Below are positions 36,667-48,429 of a stretch of 64,000 nucleotides of DNA, in pieces. Both the position numbers and the translations under genes were made by a program. How positions within the stretch are numbered: the stretch's first letter is position 1; each line of letters starts with the position of its first letter. This stretch comes from Pinus tabuliformis. Its lineage: Eukaryota; Streptophyta; Pinopsida; Pinales; Pinaceae. The DNA lies in the NCBI GenBank assembly GCA_031772625.1, contig CM062817.1, positions 954,841,705-954,905,704 of the forward strand, written 5' to 3'. The notes beneath the pieces are model-generated. The model saw nothing but the letters and a program-made list of their open reading frames with translations, did no database searches and was not told the origin of the DNA.

Positions 36667-36722
36667 CAATGATCAACCAAACCAAGATATCCTCAAATGA
36701 TCAACCAAACCAAGATATCCTC
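36667..36722. other. Copied host flank inside the Z 3' LTR
   Basis: CAATGATCAACCAAACC and onward matches the host sequence right of Z (58539-58574) base for base for 36 bases. It then jumps back at the 7-base string AATGATC, repeats AACCAAACCAAGATATCCTC, and joins LTR sequence at AAA. Confidence 0.85.
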
Positions 36723-37734
36723 AAAATTTGATGAACAGGTTATGTCGTAAGGCCTACCTCTCGATTTGATAGCGTTCACCAAAATTTGGAGTGATTTGGC
36801 AATGTTTTTCGGCCCTTGGTCTGTGTGCGCCGCACGCAAAGTCCAGTGCGCCGCGCGCTGGGTATGCGCCGCGCCTGTGGAAAATTTCAACTACAGGCAG
36901 GCTGCGTGTGCGCCACGCCCTCTGTGTGCGCCGCGCTCCCGGGTATATGCGCCGCGCCCTCTAAAACCACCTCCAACTCACTCAAATGCTCACAATCTCG
37001 CACTCACACCTTTGCAATGTCTCTCCAAGGCTTGTAATAACACAATGCCCTTGATTTGGATAAAAACATGTATATATAGCCTTGGAAGAGATGGGTTTAA
37101 TTTTTGCTTCCTTTGAAAACCCATTTTTCTAATGTTGTTTTTTGCATTTTTTCACTGACTTTAAAACACACTGATTTTCACTTTCTCTTTGAAATTTTGG
37201 ATCAAATGATGAAATTTTCGACACATCTTTGCAGGGACTGTATGATAGGACATTTGGCCATGGAAACCCTGACTATATCTAAAAAAGTCAACTGGTGATT
37301 TTTTGGAAAATTTTGTCATAAATGACACTGTTTGACTTTTCTTCAAAACAGAGTTTTGAAGAAGAGTCGAAGTCTATCCACATGACGATGAAGCTCTCTG
37401 AACCATAGCTGTGTAAGGGCCTCCCTCTAGCCTACATGGATTTACTGGACATGTTTCAAAGACCAAATTGTTGAATTCCTAGACCTAAACATAGAAAATG
37501 ATTTTTTTCCTTTAAAGGACCAGACCTTGACTGTCATGGACTTTGGTGATTATTGACAAAAGACTTGAGCCAGCAGGAGCCAGACATGAGGGGAAATGAT
37601 TAGCATGACCTTCTCCGTCAGATTATGGCATGCCCCTAGCAGAATGCAGTTGAGTGAATGGAGCGGGACACCTAAAAATGAAATGCATAAAGAGTTTGAT
37701 CTCTGACGGAGGGCTGACCAGACCGACTCTAACA
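36723..37734 (-). repeat. Second copy of the LTR U3-side segment in Z 3' LTR
   Basis: 1012 bp matching 35655-36666 and ending at the same LTR terminus. It retains the TATATATA string (37070-37078), which the first copy has lost (GTATACATA). Confidence 0.88.
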
Positions 37735-37991
37735 TTGGCTCCAATGGGGGATAGTAGCTCCTTGGAGGTGCCAAGAACAACAAATCTCTAGAGGAGCTAG
37801 ATAGTGCCTTTTGTCCATTGGGGTATGGAGTCAGATAAACCGCACAGGACTCTGACTTATTTATGAAACTGAAATGACCAAGAAATTGACTCAAACTTGA
37901 CATTGAAATAACTCAAAAACTAACTTTCAGACTGAAACCAAAATGAAATAAAAATGGTATTTACAATGATAGTGGAAGCAACATTAATAAA

Positions 37992-40850
37992 TCAGTAGTG
38001 GTACCGCTTGAGCAGCTGACCATTGATCGGCCCTCCTGGACAATATTCCCCGTTCATTTCCTTTAGAAGAAAGGCATTCTGACCCCTATATGCTGCAATC
38101 TTGAAAGGACCTTTCCAAAGATTCTTGAACTTTCCGTGCTTACCTTTCTCTTCATTCCTTGCATCCCACTTCAGCACCACATCATCCAACTGAAATTTAT
38201 CTGCTTTGCTTTTCTGTCATAGATTTTCTTTATTTTCTCCTGCAATTTGGATGTGTTCTTGAAAACTTCTTCTCTTGTTTGCTGCAAGTGGACCATTTGA
38301 TTCAACCTTCTCTGCATGGGATCTTCTTCACTGCCGGCCTCCTAAAGAATTCTAACTACTAGGGCAGCAAGAGAGGCGGGAAATACTGTGTAAACTCCAT
38401 TAACAAGTTCAAACGGTGACATACCAATGGACTTTTTCTGACTGATCCGATCTGCCCAAAGCGCATGGACCAACCTCTTATTCCAGCTCTTTTTATTTAT
38501 TTCCAGCAGCTTCTTGATGATGTTGACCAATGATTTATTCGAAGATTCCACCAATCCATTGCCTTGCGGATGATAGGCAGTTGAATGACCCAAAATGATG
38601 TGATACTTATGACAAAATTCTACCATCCTCTTTGATTTGAAAGCTGCTGCATTATCGGTGATTAATTTGTTTGGACAACCAAAGCGAGACAAGATGTTAT
38701 TTTCGAGAAATGAAATGATTACCGTGTCTGTAGCTTGTCTGGTGGGAGCTGCCTCAATCCATTTTGTGAAATAGTCTGTCGCTGTAAGGATCCATCTATG
38801 CTGTCCGGAAGAGGCGGGATGAATTTCCCCAATGAAATCCAACCCCCACTGCTGGAAAGGAGTGCTCACCTCAATAGGCTTAAGTGGAAAAGGCTGTAAT
38901 TTCTGTTTTCCTTCGAAAATCTGACATTTATGACAGCGCTTGACCATCTTATACACATCAGCAAACAAAGTAGGCCAGTAGTACCCTGCTCTCAAAATTT
39001 TGTTTGCTGTTGACTTCCAAAAAAGGTGACCACCATACTCTCCTCCATGGAAATCCTCCATGACTTTCTTTGCCTCCTCTTCCACCAAACAATTTAGCAA
39101 AATGCAACCAGGATCTTTCCAATACAGTGTAGAACTCAAAATGCAAAACTTGGCAGCCTTCAATTTGAGTGTTCTCACTTTGTTTCTAGTCATGCTGGGC
39201 GGTGGTGACAGATTTTTCAGCACATATATTATATTTGAATACCATGGGGACAAAGCAAACATTTCAGATACCTGAATTGACGTTCCTTCCTCATTCTCAT
39301 CGGACATGGCAGTGATCAGATTTATGTCCAAGGCATGCAATTTTGATTCGGCCATTAGCTTCGCTAACCCCTGTCCTTTGACCAGCTTTGTGGGCTTTAT
39401 TTCCACATCATATTCCAGCAAAGTAGTGATCCATTTGCCTCTTCTCCCTTCCGGATTGGTCTGCACTAAAACATCTTTTACAACAATATTAGGAACATAG
39501 GCCAGAATGTGAGAATGTAAGATATATACCCGGAAATCCTTCAATGCTTTCACCAATGCCAGGGCTTGCTTCTCAATGATGTTGTACTTTAAAGCTGCAT
39601 CCCTTATAGCTCTGCTGAAGAATGCAATGGGTCTTTCATGATCCTCTCTCTTCTGCAATAATACCGCTGCCATAGTGTGCTTAGAAGCAAATGAAAACAA
39701 TATGAAATCCTGAGTGTAGTCCGGGCTGACTAGAACTGGAGCTGAAGAAAGGGCAAATTTGACCAAGTTGAAAGATTTTACAGCCTCCTCTGTCCATTTC
39801 ACCTGGCTATCCTTCTTAAGCATGTTTGTCATTTCTCTTAAGTGTTCTACAAGATTAGGCACAAATCGACACAGAAAATTCATCTTACCATTGAATGATT
39901 GTATCTCTTTTTTGTTCCTAGGCAGATCGATTTGCTGAATTGCTTGCACACGTGCTGGGTCTATACGAATGCCATCCTTTGAAATGATGTGCCCAAGTAA
40001 TTTTCCTTCCTCCATGGCGAACAAGCTCTTCTTAGGATTCAGCAATAGACCATATTTTTTGCACTTTTGAAAAACAATTTTTAGGTGATGCATGTGCTCT
40101 TCATCAAATTTCGAAAATACCATCAAATCATCCAGGTACACCACCAAAAACACATCCTTCTCATTCGCAAAATCCAAGTCCATTGCACGCTGAAATGTGG
40201 CGCTTGCATTCTTTAAACCAAAAGGCATTTTAGCATAGTGAAAGGTTCCCCATGGAGTGGTAAATGCTGTCTTGTCTCTATCATCTTCATGGACAGAAAT
40301 TTGGTTATATTCAGAATAACCATCAAGCAGTGATATACGAGATGCCCCCACTACTCGCTGAATTATATGGTCCATTTTGGGCAGTGGATAGTTATCCTCC
40401 AATGAAACTTTATTTAGATTTCTGAAATCAATGCACAAGCGGATCTCACCAGTCTTCTTTCATACAGGCACTAAGTTATAGATCCAATCTGAAGATCTGA
40501 TGGGCACAATGATACTTGACTTGTACAACCCGTTTATGGCAGCAACTTTGGATTTATCCTTCTCAGCTTCTGTCTAAATGGTTTTTGATTGGTCTTGATG
40601 GGTATTGTGTGCTGAATAATTTTGTTATCATAGGTCTTTAAATCAGAATAGTCCCAAGCAAACACATCTGTAAATGAAGCCATCAAACTGATGTATTTGT
40701 CCTTGATCTTTGGCGGTAATGCTTTAGACAATTTTACCAACTTTGGATTGGCAGTTGTACCGATGTTGACCTCTTCTACACCCTTCTCTGTTGGCTGCAA
40801 TGTTGGCTTGTTGGCTACATCATCCTGATCAAAAAGTTCCTATAGAGGTA
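37992..40850 (-). pseudogene. Z pol: RT, RNase H, integrase
   Basis: The start of RT (LKTYDNKIIQHTIP, 40534-40800) is separated by a frameshift near 40500 from the main frame (40438-38342, 698 codons). That frame has RT with VVYLDD (about 40128-40146), RNase H (about 39330-39800), an HHCC region (about 38930-39060) and integrase D-D-E residues in GLDFIGE, DNAAAF and GLVESSN. The first catalytic Asp of this RNase H is replaced (LFSFASKHT). The integrase tail (GPFKIAAYRG) continues at 38189-37992 after a broken stretch. It would copy and integrate the element. Few lesions are present, so the element is fairly young or was long protected. Confidence 0.88.
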
Positions 40851-41534
40851 TCAAGCCTTTAGGAATGATGTTATTCTTCAGCTGCAACATGTCCATTTCA
40901 TTGATCTGCACTTCATCTATACCATTCCCTTCGCCCTCATCGTTTTCTACATCAATTGAGGTTTCTTTGAATTTTCCTTTGTTTAGCAGAAAATCCTTAA
41001 TCTCCTCATCATCTTGAAACACTTGCCAATATCGCTGATTGTATGGAATGGCTGGAAAATGCTTGACATGGATTTCAAATTTATTGCTGGATTCATGGGT
41101 ATCTTCAAACTGCTTGTTGCCTTGGCAAGAGCATCAACAATACTATTTTATATACGAGGCACACATGTTAAGGTGTATTCTGAAAATAACTTCAAGATGT
41201 CTAAAACTGCATTACGATAGGCCCGCATCCTAGGATGTTTTGCTTGATACTCACCTCTGACCTGCTTTATTACCAATTCGGAGTCGCCATATACCAAAAT
41301 CCTTTTTGCATTCAGCTTTCTAAGAATCTTCAGGCCAACAATCAGAGCTTCATACTCAGCTTCATTGTTTGAACACTCAAAGGCCAGCTTGTAAGAGCAA
41401 ACCCTCACGCTGCTAGGCACTTTGTTTGGGGCGGAGAAAGGACTGCGTACCCAAATACCAATTCCAGCGCCATCATTTCCTACTGCTCCATCGAAATCCA
41501 TGGTCCACAAGCCTTCTTCCTCCTCTTGTAAGTG
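40851..41534 (-). pseudogene. Z extra RNase H domain upstream of RT
   Basis: 41510-41148 encodes an RNase H with all four acidic positions visible or recoverable: MDFDGAVG, EAEYEALIVGL, VYGDSELVIKQV, and after a TAA the last one in SIVDALAKA. A frameshift near 41040 leads to the linker MFQDDEEIKDFLLNKG (41022-40840). The domain removes RNA from RNA-DNA hybrids. Its place before RT matches element Y. Confidence 0.8.
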
Positions 41535-42723
41535 CTAGAAATTTGTTTGCCGTGCCTTGTCTGCTTGCTGTCCATTACTTTCAGCTGCTTGCCCAACATT
41601 TTCTTGCTTTTCTTGTCCTTCTTTCTTCAAAATTTCTCTGAAATTTTCTGTTATTTCCAGAATGTCATCTGCTTCTACTATCTGACTATCTATATCATTT
41701 AAACTATCTGAAAACAAAACAAAAGACTCTAAATCTGTATGTACATAGTTAATAGGATGATTTATAGGTTTCTCCTTGCTTGTGATCATATATTTCATTT
41801 TTTGTTCCCAATATAACTTCCTCATTTGTCCAAACACCGGGATTGTTGCATAGGAGAAATCCAACTGTAGTGTCCCTTTCAATTTCGCTACCCAAGACCT
41901 GGAAAGAAGCATGCCAAACCTTAGAGGAATATATGCTACCACCACATCCATCAAAAACATTTTTCATAGGAAGCTGATCCAAACTCACAACCAAGTCTTT
42001 GATGAGTCCTATACATCTTACTTTGCTGGAATCGAATGAATAGAGATCATGATATTTCCGGGTGATGTCCAAACCAAGGTTATCCATGATAGCCTTGGGC
42101 ATGAGATTGTGAGAAGCTCCAGAATCGAACATGGCATTGTGTAACACAAAATCGTGTAATCGTAAACTGATATAGAAGGGTGGCACATCGCTATCAGGAG
42201 ACTCACCATTCGATGCTAGTCCAAAAATCATTTTAGGCTGATCATCTTCTACATTTACCATGTCGGACATTGGGTCCAAATTCAACATTTTAGAAATCTG
42301 CCCTCTATAACTACTATTCTTCATTATTTCAATCAAGGGGATGGATACCTTTAACTTAGAAATCTCATTCTCTAAGCTAAAAGCGGGAGTCTTTTCTACC
42401 TCTTTGACTGGGATCTCTTTCTTTTCCTTTTCCTTTGATATTTCTTGTTGCTGTGATTGTTCTGCTGATTTTGATTTGTTGCTCTCCGGACAAACCGCCT
42501 CCTTTCCTTTTCTTTGTGTAGCTGATGAATCATTTTTTGCTGCTTCAACCTCCTTCTTTTTCTGAATTGGTTTGGCCAACACATCTCTGTTTCTAAGTGA
42601 ATATCGCTGTTGTTGTGCGGTCAAAGCATTCATATATCCCCTTTGATATTCTTCCGATTCTTCTTCCAAAACAGTGTCGCTAGCTAGAATAAAATCCGTG
42701 TCTTGGTGTGCATCTGAATTCAT
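41535..42723 (-). pseudogene. Z protease region
   Basis: The frame 42723-41749 begins with a Lys/Glu-rich linker and carries the retropepsin site FDSGASHNLMP (about 42100-42132). A frameshift near 41955 moves reading to 41960-41535, which holds AYIPLRFGMLLSRSWVAKL (protease C-terminal part) and a Gln/Glu-rich tail ending in TAG at 41535. The catalytic Asp is intact. It would process the gag-pol polyprotein. Confidence 0.8.
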
Positions 42724-44049
42724 TGCACATTATTCTTCTTCGGTAATGTAAGTAGGCAGCTCATCTGGAGTAAAGAGGTGGTTTTCTTCGCCTATTATAT
42801 TCCCGTCCTCATCTGACTCCGGTCCATGCTCAAAATTCTGCTGAAAAGGTGTTTGTACCGGCTGTTGTGCTGTCTGCTCTTAAGTTAGCTGATCTCTCTG
42901 TCTTATTCTATATTGTGGCTACTGCTGGCCACGGAAGTTAGGATTCCTAACTTGTGGCTCAGGCTTGTCAAGTTTTACCCTTTCAAGCATCTGATCTACC
43001 TTTTTGAGTAGTTGATCCATTGAAGAAGACTCTTCTTTTACTGTGATTTTCTTTTCTGCTTTTGCTCTAGCTCATTTGGACAACAGATTTGCTTCAACAC
43101 TGACTGCAATTTTCTGCATATCTTCCATTGTGGTCGGTTCTCTCTCTCTTAATTGGTATGCCATGTCAGTATCAAAACCGTTTGGAAACTTCATCATTGC
43201 TAGTCCCACAGGTGGCTTTAGATGATCTGGAATTTCGTTATACACTGCATTAAATCTAACACAATAGTCTTGGACCGACTCACCAGCGTTCCGTTTGATT
43301 TGTTCATATTCGGCCAGAATTTGAAGGGGATTCTTTTTCACTTCCCACTGGTTCAAAAATTGTCTTTGTAGTTCAGCCAAGGTAGTGATACTTGCTTCCG
43401 GCAAACCTCTAAACCATTTCCTCACGTCACTTGCAAATGTATGTACAAAGAGCCTCATTGCCACATTCTCCGCATCGATCTCATGAAGTTCATAGAAGTC
43501 TGCCATTTTGTCTACATGTTGCTGAGCAGTAATGCTATTAGGAGTGCCATCAAAAAAAGGGATTTTACTTTGATAATCCATTGGCATGTCATCTAGAACT
43601 TGGGGCAGCACAAGGGGTGCAAAACGGGCAGCCATCATTCTCAGTGGATTTGGCCTTGGAGGTGTTGGAGGAGTGTGCACAGTTTGCAAGGGGCTTGCAA
43701 TTGGAGTTTGGGGCTGTGTTGCAATGTAATTATCAATTAACCTATTAGCTCTTTCTGTTTCGATGTCTACAAGAAATTGTAGATTGGGGACAGTATAATC
43801 AACAACCCTTTCGGATTTAGACTCAAACAATGATATCTCAAATCGTTCGTCAAACTCAAGCTCTTCAAGATACTCAAAAATGTCGGGACATGAATGGGAT
43901 TTGAACACGAGAGTTATGATGCTTTCTTGACGAAGGAGTCTCGGGATCAGATTGGAGTTTTTGTAAATATGAGGAGGATCCAGGTCTGGATTGGCTCTGG
44001 TATATCGTCTCGAAGCCAGCTTGCTATTGAGAAAAATCACAAGACACAA
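42724..44049 (-). pseudogene. Z gag
   Basis: Minus-strand frame with a Retrotrans_gag-type core: FFDGTPNSITAQQHVDKM, LFVHTFASDVRKWFRGLP and DYCVRFNAVYNEIPDHL (about 43170-43580). The first stop, TGA near 43072, and further stops to 42724 interrupt a Gln-rich C-terminal part in the same frame as the protease. The start codon is unclear; an in-frame ATG lies near 43640. No CCHC zinc knuckle is seen. It would form the capsid. Confidence 0.75.
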
Positions 44050-44139
44050 CCAACTTACTTAGCCTTTCCAATCCTAAGCTCATCATCCGAAAGCTTAGAA
44101 TTATTATGAAACAAGGGGATTTGATTTCAGTTTGTCAGT

Positions 44140-44157
44140 TCCCCAGTGGAGTCGCCA
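44140..44157 (-). other. Z primer-binding site
   Basis: The minus strand reads TGGCGACTCCACTGGGGA three bases after the 5' LTR end. It is identical to the X2 PBS at 48412-48429. From memory this resembles the tRNA-Arg type PBS of Ogre/Tat elements. Confidence 0.8.
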
Positions 44158-44160
44158 CTA

Positions 44161-47100
44161 TGTTAGCACCTAAATCTGCCTTAGGCTGAAGGAAGGCAAA
44201 AATTAGGGTAACCACAAACCACGCTCAGTCTGGTAGCTAGCCCTACCAGAGCAGGAGAGGGCTCTCTCCGAGTCATGCTCAGTGAATAGATGATCGAAAA
44301 TGGTCTGAGATGACTTACAATGCAATATTTACCTTAGGCTAGTAAGTGAATAGGGATTTTGGAAACAATTTTCATGAATGACCGAGCTTCTGGGATGGTA
44401 TGGAACTGACACTCAGCAAAGAACAGAGAATTTAATACAAAGGCACGGATTATTCCGTGAGGCAAGGTAGGCGGGAAATGTAACAATTTAGTTTGAGGTA
44501 CTGCGACATGAATAGATTGCTAAAGAAAGTGAAAAGGGCATAGTGACATGAATCCTTTTCAATAGAAGAATAACACTGAACATGAAATTTTCCTACAGGC
44601 AGAGGAATAAAATTGAATTCTACCTAATCTCACTCAGAAAATTTCACTAGAGATGAAAATGAATTGAATTATGAAACATAGAAAAATACATATGAAAACA
44701 TAAGAGACACATTTGCTACACTCACAACCACAAGAATCTCATGAAACAGAGCCGCTACCTTTCATTAATTCTCTGTCAAAAATACACAGTGAAGAAACAA
44801 AGTTTCTTTCCCACAGTCTCCTAGAAGTTACAAGCCAACCAACCCTTTGAAAATAACTTGCATACAATATATAGAATGTGTGAGGAAGAGATGGAACGCC
44901 TAAGGGTTGGGGAGTTACTTGAATCATTACAAAATGGAGATGGAGAGCCAACCATCAGCTACAGGTGCAGTGCTACAAACATGACATTTGGCTTTGGGTG
45001 ACCATTTGCCTTCCTTTGCCACTTGGATAGAAGCCAATATGAAGAAAAAACTCTTCAAATTCTGCCTTTGGTGCCAAAAAACCGAAGTGTAGATGAGCGG
45101 ACCCACTTGGAGAAGTCACGAACCAAAATTTCGTGAAACCGAAGCAAATTGGCAATTTTTCCTCTGCGCGCTGCGCCATTTTCTCTGTGCGTCGCGCTAA
45201 TTTGGGGCCTGTTTTGGGGTACTTGTAGGTGTCCAAAATGTGCCCAAGTGGGCTTTCTGGAAAGCCTGTCCTGTCTACTTTCTAACCCAACTAGAATTTT
45301 CAAATTTGGTGCTCATTTGCCCCTCTAAATCTCCATTCTCCCAAGACTACTTTCTGTGTGTCAAAAAAGTGGCTAAGAGGCCATTTTTGGGTGTTTTTTG
45401 ACCTTTAGGAGACTCAGATCTTGCCTAAATTTCATGCCCAGACACTAGTAGTCATAATTTTCCATGCTGAATCCAAAACTGCAAGCCATTCCTCATTTTG
45501 AGCTCTAGAATTTTAGCGTCGTGCCAGTGGCGCAGCGCACAGGGAGAAAATCCCTGTTTTTTTTCCAAAAAATTACCATGTGAGCAAAAATACCCCAAAT
45601 TTTTTGAAATTTGGGTTGGAGGATATCTATGGGGTGTTATGATGGGCCAAGGAAGCCTCAGCCAAGATTCAAAGCCGATCTTGCTCTTTTTCCATTTTTG
45701 CCTTTCTTGTTGCTTTCCTTAATTTTTCCTTCAAGTTCCTTATCCGGGCCTATGCACTCATGTTTCGTACCCTGTAATGGAAAGCCATTTGTATCAGTAG
45801 AGCAAGGTCCTGGTCGGCTTTGTCTAGCAGTCTCTCCAAATGCATGTTGACCCTCTCAAGGTTGGCCTCCCGATCCTCATTGATTTCTTGCTCCAAAGAT
45901 GTGAGCACAACCCTTCTTCTTTGAGCAGCTTGGCGATGCTCACGAATGTTTCGCAGCTCCATGATCATCTGTTGGTCCTCAAGTTGCTTGTTTCTCTGCT
46001 CCAGGTACTTCATGTTCCACTTGGCCCTCTCCAAGTCAAGGGATAAGGACTCAATCACTGACTGCTACTCCTGGATGATCTCTAAGCTCCGCATTTGTTG
46101 GTTCTGCATCTGTCTCATCATCATGGAGGAGAAAAAATTCGGTCTCTCGATCACTTGATGGCCCTTCCTCCTGTACTGGCTCCTTACCCTTGCCCTGCTC
46201 CTGTGATGCTGATGTCGGAAGCGAGGCCCCTTCCACCCGGGTGGAGATAACACTCGCTTTGCTGCTGCAAATAAGGGTCTACTGCCTCTCTAATAGGTGA
46301 TGTATACTGGCATAGTAGCAGTCTCATGTCGCTCATCCTAATGAGATGGGCCCCCTATCTCATGCTCTGCCTCTGATACCACCTGTGGAATGCTGAAGAA
46401 TTCACGGGAGATGAATTCCTCCCAAGCAATACCCTACAATCCCAACTGATGGTCCACCAAAATCCGGATCAGAGCAAAGTGATAAACACTGTTGAGCTGT
46501 TGTCAAGGGGTCTTGTGCTGCATGAAATTTTTCATCCTCTCTATGTTCCTGCAAATGAAAAATGGGAGGTTCATCATTCGCACCCTGGTAAGGTGCATGA
46601 GCAACCTGATGTGGTAGGCATAAAGGCGAGAAAACCTCCCCTCACAACTGAAGTACTTCATGATCAATTTCATGAGCGGAGCATACTCATCTCTCAAAAA
46701 TCTGAATGGAGAAACTCTTGTGAGATGGCTCAAATAGCCATCCTTAATGTAAGGCTCATAATGATGCCTCTCCACCTTCTTCTTCTTATGCCACTGCTCT
46801 CCAATTTTTGGTATGCCTATTGCCACTGATATGGTTTCGGGTGTCAATTTGAAAGTGACCCCAGCCAAGACAGACTGTCCTCCATGTAGGTGAAGTGCAA
46901 AAAGACGGGCCAACTCATGATGAACTCTGACATTTTCCACCCTCTGACAAAATTCAAAACATGCTAAGTGCTGGAAACAAGACATAGCAAGAGGGCATGC
47001 CTGCAACGCAGTGAGGGAGTTTGGCTCATCTGTAAGATGTCTGCCACTTCGGTGATGTCTCCTATGGGCCTGTTCTCTTGAAGCTGTATCACTGTGGGTC

Positions 47101-47368
47101 TCCTCCTCATATTCTGATGAAACCTCAGATGCCATGACTGTTGTTTGTACACTGAATTTTAGGCTGCCCTTTGATTTAAATGAAGCTGGTAGTTGCTTTG
47201 ACAATTTGCCACCAAGGGGACAATTAAGCAGGGAGTATTAGGAAGGGAATGATGTAATGTGAATAGGGGTTATAGGGAGAATTTGTTAGGGACTTGGGAG
47301 GATTTTGGGTATTGTGTTGATGGGGTAGGGTTTGGGATCTTGTGTTGACCGAATAGTGGAGGGATAGG
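44161..47368 (-). repeat. Z 5' LTR, piece left of X2
   Basis: It matches 32223-35434 of the 3' LTR. It ends at ATAGG (47364-47368), the X2 target duplication, and continues at 57307. Confidence 0.9.
45669..47135 (-). pseudogene. LTR-encoded accessory protein of Z, 5' LTR copy
   Basis: It starts at ATG 47135 and is open to TGA at 46503 (232 codons), covering the globular half (HHELARLFALHLHGGQS, SCEGRFSRLYAYHIRLL). Beyond that it has private lesions: TGA 46503, several stops near 46300-46430, small deletions near 46239 and 46082, and TAG near 45750. The coiled-coil part is still readable (LEQRNKQLEDQQMIMELRN). The 3' LTR copy is open at most of these positions, so the ancestral frame was about 489 codons. 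Confidence 0.7.
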
Positions 47369-48408
47369 TGTTATAGACATTTTTGGGCACTGCAACCCCA
47401 ATCATAAATGTCCATAAACCAAGGGCTCCTAAGTCCCTAAAGGTGTTGTTCCAACCCCTAAAATAACAAGGTCATCTGATTACAGCATCTCCCAGAAGTT
47501 CTCCATGAAAAACTACTCAGAACTGGTCAAAACTGGACCATTTCACCTGCTCCATGGTCAAAGTGCGTTGCATCCCACCTGAATACACACAGTAGGTGCA
47601 ATGCTTGTTGAAAAGCCCTTCTATGGGGTGCGATGGGTGAGAGTGGACAAATGGCAGGGTCAATCGGCAAGGTGGAGGACCATGGAATCTTCCAGAAACT
47701 TCTCCTATGACACTTGCCTCTCTGCATTCGCCCAGGGATGAGTAAGAGATCATCAGTCTCCAAGTGGAATCAAGAACTATCAGAGAGAGGACACTAATCA
47801 AATCTCAAAAATTGACTCACCCCCCTTGCAAACATCTATATATGGATCCCTCATCCCAGAGATCCAGGAGGCTGGAATTTTGTATCTTGTAAGGAAGCGC
47901 TGTTGGTTTCTTGGTGCAATATCATAGTGTTGGGTGATCTAAGCTTTTCATGAGGTGAAGAAGGGCTTTCTTGCTGAGAGGATGATGCTGGGTCAGAACA
48001 ATTGGTTGTAATCCTCTTTGCTCTTTAATGATTATCAATAAAGCTATTCAAGTTTTCCTCCACATTCTTGTATGATTGATGTTATATGCATTTGGGTGGT
48101 CAATATACATCTGGCCCTATATTGTTTATGATAATAGATCTATGTTCTTGGATAGTGTTATGTTGCTTTGATTCTACAGGTGCTTTTTGAAGCTGGGTAG
48201 ACGAGGAAGCGAGTGGCGAAGACCTATCAGAAGGGAGAGGAATCAAGCAAGGAACCAAGCGCAAGATAGAGGTTGGTCTCCTTATTCCCCTCTTATCTAT
48301 TTCTCATAAAGGAAAACGAAAGTAGTTTTTAGTTAGTTTGTTTCTAAGGTAGATACTAGCCTTAGTGGGACTAGCAGCTCTTCATAGACACTAGTTTTCC
48401 CGATAACA
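47369..48408 (+). repeat. X2 5' LTR
   Basis: 1040 bp from TGTTATAGAC to CCCGATAACA. It contains a TATA-like CTATATATGG (47836-47845) and AATAAA at 48037-48042, so U3, R and U5 can be placed approximately. Confidence 0.92.
47837..47843 (+). promoter_or_regulatory. X LTR TATA box
   Basis: TATATAT, about 200 bases upstream of AATAAA (48037-48042). The same site is present in the 3' LTR near 56730, and as TTATATGG in X1 near 21136. Confidence 0.5.
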
Positions 48409-48411
48409 AAA

Positions 48412-48429
48412 TGGCGACTCCACTGGGGA
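48412..48429 (+). other. X2 primer-binding site
   Basis: TGGCGACTCCACTGGGGA, three bases after the 5' LTR. Identical over 18 bases to the PBS of Z. Confidence 0.85.

Larger units (their letters stand above)
32223..37734 (-). repeat. Z 3' LTR, with internal duplication
   Basis: 32223-36666 is a full-length LTR (4444 bp) matching the 5' LTR. After it come 56 bases that match Z's right-hand host flank (36667-36722), then a second copy (36723-37734) of the LTR segment 35655-36666. Both segments are 1012 bp and end CTCTAACA. The bases before the minus-strand LTR start (CCCCCATTGGAGCCAA) are where the polypurine tract should be. Confidence 0.88.
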
